A DNA stretch of 64,000 nucleotides from Paralichthys olivaceus (lineage: Eukaryota; Chordata; Actinopteri; Pleuronectiformes; Paralichthyidae), in assembly GCF_024713975.1 (NCBI RefSeq), contig NC_091116.1, forward strand, positions 11,562,986 through 11,626,985, read 5' to 3'. The stretch's first letter is position 1. Every line of letters starts with the position of its first letter. Made by a program: the position numbers and the translations under genes. The notes under the pieces were generated by a model. The model was given only the letters and a program-made list of their open reading frames with translations. It was not told the origin of the DNA and ran no database searches. This document shows positions 55,778-64,000 of this stretch, piece by piece.

Positions 55778-55961
55778 ATTAGCTGGTCTTTTACATGACA
55801 GTGGCGATTTCACAGGAGTCAGCAGCATCCTGATTTCACTCGTGTCTCTCGTGCTTCTCTCCGGTGAAGCTCTGCAGGTTCATTGGCATCACTCACTGCA
55901 ACACACAGCTGCATTCACTGTGACACTGAGCAACATTTCACTCAAAGACACTTGTTTGCGG

Positions 55962-55990
55962 AGGTCACAGTGACCTTGACCTTTGACCAT
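55962..55990 (+). repeat. teleost dispersed repeat with ERE-like palindrome
   Basis: AGGTCACAGTGACCT is a perfect inverted repeat of AGGTCA half-sites with a 3-base spacer. It is followed by direct half-sites TGACCTTTGACC. A related copy lies at about 7312. Confidence 0.6.
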
Positions 55991-56155
55991 ATTTGATTTT
56001 GTTAAGAAGTCAGTTGAGGATTCGTAAAGTTGCTGCAGATGCAGGAGTGTGCTCCTTATTCCTCCATGAAAGATAATAACAGAAAAGTAGGGAGAAATAT
56101 TTTACAGTGAACATATAAAACCAAGGCTTGGACAAAGGTATTATTACAGATTTGA

Positions 56156-56161
56156 TTTATT
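56156..56161 (-). promoter_or_regulatory. dock9: candidate polyadenylation signal of dock9
   Basis: TTTATT on the plus strand lies about 820 bases beyond the stop at 56981-56983. A nearer TTTATT at about 56620 is also possible. Confidence 0.45.
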
Positions 56162-56980
56162 TATAAGTCTTAAACGTATTTACATGAGCAGTCATTAAGT
56201 AAAAATGTTTTTTAATTTCATCTCACAGATAATAAAAGGCATCTCCATGACAGACAAAGAAACAAAGGGGCAGATCACAAAGTGCCATCCTTCATCTTGC
56301 ATTGTCTTTTTCATAACGTCTTTGGCAAGAGTGGTTTTCTGTGCAGTAGGTTGCCTCAGTAACAATAGAAAATATTGCACACGCTTTTTCTTTCTTTACA
56401 GAAAATAGGTTAAAACATTGTGGTTCACTTGGCTTTAGACAGTTCTTATACACGTCCACTGGCCTAAAATAGAGCGAATAATTCTTTCAAATGTTGTTGG
56501 TGGGAGAAAAGACAGAAATGCACCTGCTGTAACTGCACCTCGATGGAGAGGAGCAGGAAGAAGAAACGTAAAAATACTGTGCATGACTTGAAGAATGGAT
56601 GTGCAGTTACAGCAGCGGCATTTATTCCTAATAAAAAGACTTCTTTGGAAAACACTGCAGATAAAACGGGAGCCCTGCTGTTAAGACAGATAAGGTTCCA
56701 AGGTGGAAATGCAGATGAAGCTCCGTGTGTTTGTTTGAACGTCCCGCGGGTGTGGTTGAGATATATTATGATAGCATAACGTCATCAGTCACAGTACTGG
56801 GTACATGGCTGCCGAATCGTCACGTGTTTAACCACCATCTTACACAGGATTCAACAAAACCATCTGCGTGGAGTAAATGTGGCTCCATGGTCTCCATAGG
56901 AAACAAGAAGAGGAGGCCTACTGATATCAATACCACAGGATCATGGTTGTTTTTAGTCCAATCTGATTCCTCTCAACCTC

Positions 56981-59900
56981 TCAGAGCGTGGTGGTGGAGC
57001 TGTGAGGGTTGGCACTGGTTGGCGTGCCACTGATAGCGTTGAAGATGCCCATAGAGTCAGACAGAGCACTCCTTGCACCGTCCTCCACTGGGTTGATCTA
57101 GAAGAAGCGGTCAGATAGGACAATTCGCAAAGATGCTGACAGATGCACACATGCATGCCAAGACTGGAGGGAAATTATTTGGAGGGAGGGTTCTTCCCCT
57201 TTCTCTGATTTCCCAGAGAATATTTCATGATTTTGGATGAATTTAAGAAGACTGTTGGACCTGTTGTTCTTTTTTTTCCAATTTGTAGTTTTCAGAAAGT
57301 TTTTCTCATCCTGGATTTACATTTCTCTTCCTCCCTTCCTTTTGAAATCACTTAAAAATAACTATTAAAAAGTCACAGAGTGTGGGGAATATGTTGCTTT
57401 TCTCAAGTCCAAGGTGAAATAATATTGTTGTTTTTGCAGATACTGCATTCTACTTCAAGGAGAAGGTCCAAAGAACGTGTAAATAGTGTAAAAACGCTTC
57501 ACCCCCACCATCACTCCAATAACCTTCGGACATTTGATTAATATGTCTCCATAGAACAATAACTTCAAATGAGAAAATAAAGCGTTACCATCCGATCTGC
57601 TCAGGCCGGCATAAAGAGAGCAGGAGATAAGAGACGTGGTTAGTGAGCGTGCAGGAGACGTGGAGGTAGATTTCAACGGTTAGTGGATTAAGCGACACAA
57701 CATGAAACAATGAGAAACGTGCAGACAACACAGAACAGTTGAAGAACTGATCTGGGCACGTAAAAGTAGATATTACACATTAAATAATTAAAAACCAAAG
57801 GATATAAAATGTACAAATCAAATGCACTAGAAAACTTGGCAGGAGTATTTATGACAGGATCTGAATGACGTGCACACATCTACCTGCTCGTGCATGATGT
57901 TGGACAGCTCCCTGGTCAGGTCCCTGTAGTTGGCCTTCATCTCATCATGATACTCCTGCTGGTCCTCCTTGATCAGCCGCTCGTTCACCCCCAGCGCCTG
58001 ACCGCAGGCGTCCACAAACTGCCTGAGGAAAGATCCACAAGTATTTTAGTGTCGCTGTAAAATGCTCTCATGAAGCAACAAGTAGAGAATAGGAAGAGGG
58101 AAAGAGAGAAGAGAGGTAGCTTTGTATATATTCAGAGGATACTGAATAACCAGTACCTGAAAACCTCTTTGAGCTGTTTGACCTTGTTGTCGGGATATTT
58201 CTTGGCACTGCTGTCGTCCAGGAAGGCTCTGGCGTAAGCAAGAGGACCAGCATTTACCTGGAAGACAGTATTTAGAAATCACACTGAGGTGGTTCCATCA
58301 CAAATACAATGATTCCCTGTAAGTAGTGGCGCAGTGACCTTGTTATTTGTACCTGAACGCTGATGCTGCCCTGCAGTTTGAGCTGCAGCCGGATCATGTC
58401 CACCTCCGAGGCCGAGCACAGCAGTCGCAGCTCGGCCACCTTGGAGCTCATCTCGTCGATGGCCACCTCGATGGGGCTCAGGTCGGTCTGGTGCTGGTAC
58501 ATGACGGCTATGCGCTTCTTCACATAAGGGAAACAGTGGGTGGCTGGGGAGAAAAATCCTGAAGTCAGATGTCAACGTGCAGTTTCCAGCTTGGATACTG
58601 AGACATATAAACTTCTCTTACATGCAGCTAATGGTTTTTTGTTTAGTCTTAATTTGTCTTAATTGTCCATAACTAGAATATGAATTATGTTACCGTGCAT
58701 GTTAAATGAGTGAGCGGGTCTGGATACAGTCAAGTCATTATCAGTCTGAGTGATTATTAACACGGCACGATAAGGCCCTGAACTTTGGAATAAAGCAGAC
58801 AGAACAGTAATAAACCTCCCGTGGCCTTTTGTGATTAACGTTTAGGGTTGTTCACACAAAGCCGAGGCACCTGAGAGGATGTTGTAATCAACAATAACAG
58901 GTGGAAACCATGAAGATGTTTTGTGCTTCCTGTCACTGCTGCAGTTATGAGGCTTATCAGAAAACCTACTGGTGAGAACCGTCCGCCGTTTACACTGCTC
59001 CTCCACTCCGCCCTGCTTCTTGCCCGACACCGTGAACGGCGTCTCAAACACGAAGCGCCTGATGTTGTGGCTCTTCTCAAAGTCAGTCTTTCTGTCCTCG
59101 AGCTCCTTGTCGTCCAGGTAGGGTGTGACGTGGGTCACCTGGATGTAGGCGTACTTGGAGTCCAGGTCCTTTGGGTTCACCTGTGGGTGGAAAAAACATA
59201 GAGTGAATATAAAGATGAAGGATGAGTCTCCACATCCCATCCAAATGTCCCGAACACACTCATCTTGTAGATTTGAAAGATTTAATAGAGTAAATGAACG
59301 ATTTAACACAATGCATTCAGGAAAGTATATTGCACTCAAAAGTGTTTCAGTTGGTAGAGCACTTTTCTTTCTGCACGCTCTCCATTGCATGACTGCCAGG
59401 GACAGACATTAATAAATTTGATCGCACCTTGCCAGAGTCCTGAATGATCTTGACATTCTCCTGTCCAAACTTGTCAGAGTAGAGTTTCAGGAGCCTCTGG
59501 GAGATCTCCGACAGCGGCGTGAACTTCGGCTCCTTGTAAATGTATTCCTTTCCATCCTCATCCTCAAAGAAGCCCTGCAGGAGAGAGTCAGGGCAGAAAC
59601 AAGAGCTTACGACGTTAACTCCATTGCTTTTCCTCACCAAAGAGCTGAAACACAAAACTTTCCAGGGGGAAAATAAAGAGGAAATGCAGCTAAACCAGAC
59701 ACAAAAATACAAAACTACTTCTATTCGCCACTAAAGACATCAGTCCTCCAACAAACACACCAGGCCAACACACAGTTTAGTCTCTACACACTTACCGCAG
59801 CCTTGGAAGGGGAGCAGGAGAAAAGAGAAATCTCTGTTATTAGACGACTTTTAGTAGATTCATAATCAAATGAATGATCATGCATGCAAAAGATAAGATC

Positions 59901-62900
59901 ATGCTTTAATTCTTTAAGAGGTTGAATTAATTAGTCAAAAGCTGCTCGTTGTGACAACAAATTCTTTTTCACCTGTCCAAAGAAGGCCACTCTGAAGTAT
60001 GTGCCCAGCAGTCTCTTGCCAGTATGCATCACCTCCATCACTTTGGTGTAGGCCCGGTGGAGGGTGTCGTACAGATGTGTCAGTTTCTGTCCCACACAAA
60101 AAAGAAAAATAACCTTTTTAGTGGCTGAATTAAAGCCCCGCGGTTCCTATAATGATTTGGCAGAAGTCGTAGACGTGTTCATTCTTCTCCGGTGTCCAGA
60201 GTCACAAACATTTTAATAGAGCCTGACTTATTTATTGGGTGGGCGATAAAAATATGAGCTTTTCACAGACATGCAGTTTAAATCAGAAATGTGTCCTGGC
60301 AGATTTATGTGAGTAACCTCGAAGTCTCTGCGCTGTTCATAGATGGGGATGATGAGCCTGTAGACATCAGCGATGAGCTCATAACGCTCTGCCTTCCAGA
60401 GGCCATCAGCACACTCCTCCAGCAGCTCCATCAGCACCTCCTGAGGAAACAGAGACCCACACACACACACACACCAATGTAAACATCAATAAACTTTCCC
60501 CTCCGGCTGCAGTTCCGCTTAGAACATTTAATTGATGCAAAGAGGGACGTTTCTGCTTGTCCTTATTTGTCTAGGAAGTTAGCGCTTCACTGCAGAGACC
60601 GCAGACGTGGGAGGAAATCGATGCATCATCACTTTCTTTTTATTGGCGAATGACACTGGGCCCATCTCATAAAGAGAAGAGCTTCTCAGAGCGGCTAAAA
60701 AAAACCTTTTCATTGCCTACAGATCTGTTGACCAACTCATAAAATCTCACATTCCCTACACATCGCTTTCAATTTTACTGGGATATCAGTTTACCTGGAG
60801 ACCTGGTCTCTGTTCAACAAGTCTCTGCCCCTGCTGGAGTGTCCATGAGCAAGAGATTGAACACCTCTAAAGAGTGCTGGGCCTGAGCTTTTGTCAGACT
60901 CCCCACGTTCAGTGGTTTAGTCCAGAAAAACACAGGTAGTGTGGCACCTGGCCCGGGTCAAAGTCTACTGTATTTTCATTTCATGCTCTAAGAGCAATTG
61001 ATACTTCACAGAGATAAGAGCTGCTGCAGGCGATGAGGTGACACGTGACGCTAAAGAGGAAAACTCTGAAACGCTTGGTCAACACTGAGGGACTGGCAGA
61101 GAGTCAGAGCACGAAGAGAAACAACAGAAAGTCTCACCTCGTTGAAGTGGACATCCTGCATCCCCACATCCTCCATCATGGCCGCCTCCTCGTCGATGTT
61201 TGGAGTGATGACTCGGAAAGCAGAGCATCCCTGTCTGAACATACCTAACATGGAGTATAGACAGATGAATTGAGTAATACACCAAAAATATAATAAATAT
61301 CTTTTAATTAGCAGGTTTATGCACTGAAAATAAGCACCACTGTTTCATAAGTTCTTGTTTTAATAAAATCCTTTTCACGCCTCACATCAAGAATCAGAAT
61401 TATGACATTTTACAGGGTATTTTATTGAAAAAATGAAGTGTTATGTTGACTTTGTGTTTAAAGTGTGTTTGAAATGTTTCAGAGAAAAGGTGCATTAACA
61501 TTACTGACCTAAAACTGCAACTAGTCGTTCTGATCTTGCCTAAATATCCACAGCTAGAGAAGACAGGATGGGAACATCTGAGGGGAGTTCAGTCCGCTCT
61601 TAAATACTCACCTGACGCACACTAACCTACCACATTGTGTAACAGACCTCATGGTAATCTGTTTCATACGTGAAGAAACATGAGCGAGGATCTTATCTAG
61701 AAAATGCACTGTTGGAGTGTTTTGAACTCGTGAATGAGCAGGTGACCCTTGGACAGGTGCTCAGGTGAAAGATGACAGAGTACGTTTCTGTTTTTTTTTA
61801 CCAGTCAAAGAACGAAGACGTTTTAGAAGAAGAAATATTTAAAGAACATCCCTCACCGGAACATGTAAATCATCTTATGTGTTTATCATTAGTATTTACA
61901 AGTGCCCATCTTTTTTTTCTTTGTAAAACAGGATCATAAAAGTGTTGAGTTCAAATGCTCAGGAAAAGGAAGCATCTTGTTACCAGAAGACACACCCCCA
62001 TATCCTCACCTTTTCTCCACAGGTACTCAGCCACCAGAGCTGCAACGTGCACGTAACACATGGCTGCCTGCAGGTTAGCACAAAACAAAGCATGCAAAAA
62101 TTTGAAGTTCCTTTATAACAATCATGTTTTAGATTTTTGGAATTTGTGTCCTACTGTAACTAAAGTGAGAAAAATACCTCTGACAGATCTCCGTTCTTGT
62201 TGTGGATGCGTGCCATGCTGTCCAGCCAGGTCTTGCGGAGCTCGGGCGTGCTGGTGTAGGACTTGGCCAAGCTGTACTGGAGGTCCACCAGCATCTCCGG
62301 GTCATTCTCGTGCTCCTTCATCTGCTCGGTGGCCATCAGCACTGTCCTGATGCGCTTCGTGAGGTCTTTCACGTCTGAGGGAAACGCTGTGTGCTGCAAA
62401 TTACAACAAGAGCCAAGCAGTGTTGGAAAAGAAGTTACATTTTGAGAATCACAGTCAAAGCTGTTACCTTATTTTTCCCCTCTTGAATGTATTTAATATG
62501 TTTTTCTGGCCAGTAGCTCTGTTCTGTGTTAAGTCGAGCAATAAAAGAAAGTTAAGAGAGACGCTCATTCCCTCCTCACCTTGATGCTCTTGTCACTGTT
62601 GGCACAGTTGTTGATGATGGAGAGAGACTGCTGGAAGCGGGTTCCCCCGATGCCGATGACATCTGCAATCAGCTGACTGACAGCAATAACCACCTGCACA
62701 GGACAGGACACTGAATTTACTACAGTAATGCCATATTAATAGTTTGGAGTTTGCATAGACACAACCAGGGACATGTACCTGCAGGTGTGTTCGCACAAAG
62801 GACCTGCGCCCTGTGTAGTCAAAGTTACTTTTCATGAGGAAGTAGAGGAGGTGGGCGGCGTCGCTGCGGATGGAGCTCAGCTTGGAGTTACAGCACTTGA

Positions 62901-64000
62901 GGATTTCGTAGCACAGAGAGGCACACATGTCGGCCCGGCCGTCAAAGAAGGTGCAGGGGAACTGGAGGATTAAAGAAGAGACACCGGATGTAATATGGCA
63001 AAGGAAATTTGGGATTTAAATAGAAAAAAGATGATTAAACTGAATTAACAAGGTGGAATGTTAAAGGAAAAATAGTTTCACCTTGAAGATGAAGGTCCTG
63101 AGTGAGGTGAAGACCTGTTTGAGGGCAGCCTCTGACTGAGGGATCTGCAGGAAGCACAAATGCACCTGGAAAACTTTCTTCATCAACGGGTTGTGACCCA
63201 GATCTGAGTTCAGCTGAGTCTGTGGATGTGAAGGAAAATGTGATGCAGACACAATGCACGCCACATATCGGGCTTTAGACTAGTTTGTCTCAGCTAATAC
63301 CTTGAATCCCATGATGAAGATGCTGAGTGTGTCCAGCACAGTCAGACACACCTCTGTAGATACATTGGCCTCCAGCAGACACTGGCTGCTCACATCTGCT
63401 TCTGTATGACTGTACACTGCACAGAATACACAAGGTCACGCGTAGAGATATCACTTTATGGGAGCGATAAATATGGTGTTTGATTGCTTTTTTGATAAGT
63501 ATAAATGATGACAGGATTATTTGCAGGGCAGGTGCTGGCATCATTTATATTGCAACAGTCATCAGCTGTCAATAAAAGTCAGTAAAACACATATTAATTG
63601 ATTCCCAGATGCTGCAGAGGCACATAACTTATACCAAACACAATTAGCTTTATCTTAATGATATAACCATGTGTTCTAAAGTGTCTGAATCCACTTCTGT
63701 TTGTTTAAAGCGGGGAAAAAATATCACTGCACAAGACACAAAGTTCTGACTCTTAATTAATCCTGTGTGTCTTTTTGGTGTAATATGCAATAAACCAAGT
63801 GTACAAAGATGGACTTAGTGTCATTATCTGTTCATTTATGTCTTATCTGTAAAGTTAAGGCGGGTGGGGCTCACTGTTGTTAAAGGTATGTGCGGTCTCC
63901 AGATTTCCCAGCTGCTGCAGGCGGGCGTGCAGGATCCCCGCCCTGTTACGAGACACAGGTAGAGTCAGAGACTTCCTGTCTGGAGCTACAGGCCCTGTCC
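56981..64000 (-). CDS. dock9: Dedicator of cytokinesis 9 (zizimin-1), C-terminal part
   Basis: Cdc42 guanine-nucleotide exchange factor of the DOCK-D family. Exons in gene order: 63875-64000 (open at the window edge), 63301-63416, 63082-63219, 62779-62961, 62580-62693, 62178-62393, 62010-62067, 61138-61244, 60318-60440, 59973-60086, optional 59796-59801, 59428-59574, 58970-59180, 58353-58543, 58157-58257, 57884-58022 and 56981-57097. They give 732 residues of about 2070. Visible landmarks are [95 protein letters not shown] and [15 protein letters not shown]. These form the DHR-2 exchange domain, which is wholly present. [11 protein letters not shown] and EQCKRR read as DOCK9 rather than DOCK10 or DOCK11. 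The protein ends STTTL, a plausible class I PDZ ligand (human ends SSVV). Confidence 0.95.
57098..57883. other. dock9: dock9 last intron
   Basis: Mammalian DOCK9 has alternative C-terminal exons here. I found no clear fish counterpart. A weak minus-strand exon-like piece near 57585-57605 was not accepted. Confidence 0.45.
59796..59801 (-). CDS. dock9: dock9 6-nt microexon (Ala-Ala)
   Basis: On the minus strand a long pyrimidine tract (TCTCTTTTCTCCTGCTCC, then CCTTCCAAG) is followed by GCTGCG and a perfect donor GTAAGT. The six bases encode Ala-Ala in phase 0, between exons 59973-60086 (ends FFGQ) and 59428-59574 (starts GFFEDEDG), which also join in phase 0. I recall mammalian DOCK9 isoforms with a longer insert that begins Ala-Ala at this exact position, which supports it. 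Reading past the donor gives a stop after three codons. Confidence 0.62.
60441..61137. other. dock9: dock9 intron
   Basis: No exon, repeat or other element recognised. The same holds for the intron at 61245-62009. Confidence 0.55.

Larger units (their letters stand above)
54341..56155. other. intergenic, slc15a1 5' end to dock9 3' end
   Basis: A/T-rich, without exon-like frames. It contains two TG microsatellites and a dispersed repeat with a perfect estrogen-response-like palindrome. Confidence 0.55.

Noticed and set aside
51955-55798. Repeated Val-Cys or His-Thr frames in TG/CA tracts as possible repeat proteins
   Set aside because: They are dinucleotide microsatellites read in frame.
57585-57605. 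Short minus-strand exon-like piece as an alternative dock9 C-terminal exon
   Set aside because: The donor (GTAACG) is weak and the encoded residues do not match known alternative ends.

Overview
The window is nuclear genomic DNA from a ray-finned fish, most likely a percomorph teleost. The evidence is intron-rich protein genes with canonical GT-AG introns, long CA/TG and GATA microsatellites, teleost-type proglucagon peptides (glucagon, GLP-1 and a GLP-2 beginning His-Val-Asp), and typical fish dispersed repeats. Nothing bacterial or viral was seen. All coordinates come from reading splice sites by eye. In every gene the reading phase closes across all exons, which is the main support for the models.

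Layout. (1) 1-2708 (+): 3' part of dpp4 (dipeptidyl peptidase 4), encoding the last 325 residues with the whole catalytic triad. (2) 2745-4550: intergenic, with a truncated duplicate of a dpp4 exon-intron junction and a roughly 320 bp GATA-type microsatellite. (3) 4554-6928 (+): complete proglucagon gene gcg, with a short form (glucagon + GLP-1) and a long form (adds GLP-2) produced by a splice donor that overlaps the GLP-1 stop codon. (4) 6930-9453: intergenic repeats. (5) 9454-37436 (-): slc4a10, a sodium-coupled bicarbonate transporter with 24 coding exons, plus a downstream alternative last exon that ends in a PDZ-ligand ETSL and a possible alternative first exon. (6) 37437-39501: head-to-head promoter interval. 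(7) 39502-46905 (+): complete stk24 (MST3 kinase). (8) 47145-54209 (-): complete slc15a1 (PEPT1 peptide transporter, 23 coding exons). (9) 54260-56155: intergenic. (10) 56156-64000 (-): the 3' half of dock9 (Cdc42 GEF), running off the right edge.

The genes fall into two blocks that in mammals lie on different chromosomes: dpp4-gcg-slc4a10 (human 2q24) and stk24-slc15a1-dock9 (human 13q32). Here they meet between the divergent slc4a10 and stk24 promoters. Functionally, DPP4 trims and inactivates GLP-1, GLP-2 promotes gut growth, and PEPT1 absorbs the dipeptides that DPP4 releases, so peptide digestion and enteroendocrine signalling genes lie within about 54 kb. Whether this has regulatory meaning is not shown by the sequence.

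I found no new defence, mobile or operon-like system. The most interesting signals are at the level of RNA processing: the GLP-1 stop/donor overlap, the slc4a10 PDZ-tail exon, a 6-nt dock9 microexon, a GC-AG intron, a NAGNAG acceptor, and several introns whose splice-site flanks are made of simple repeats.
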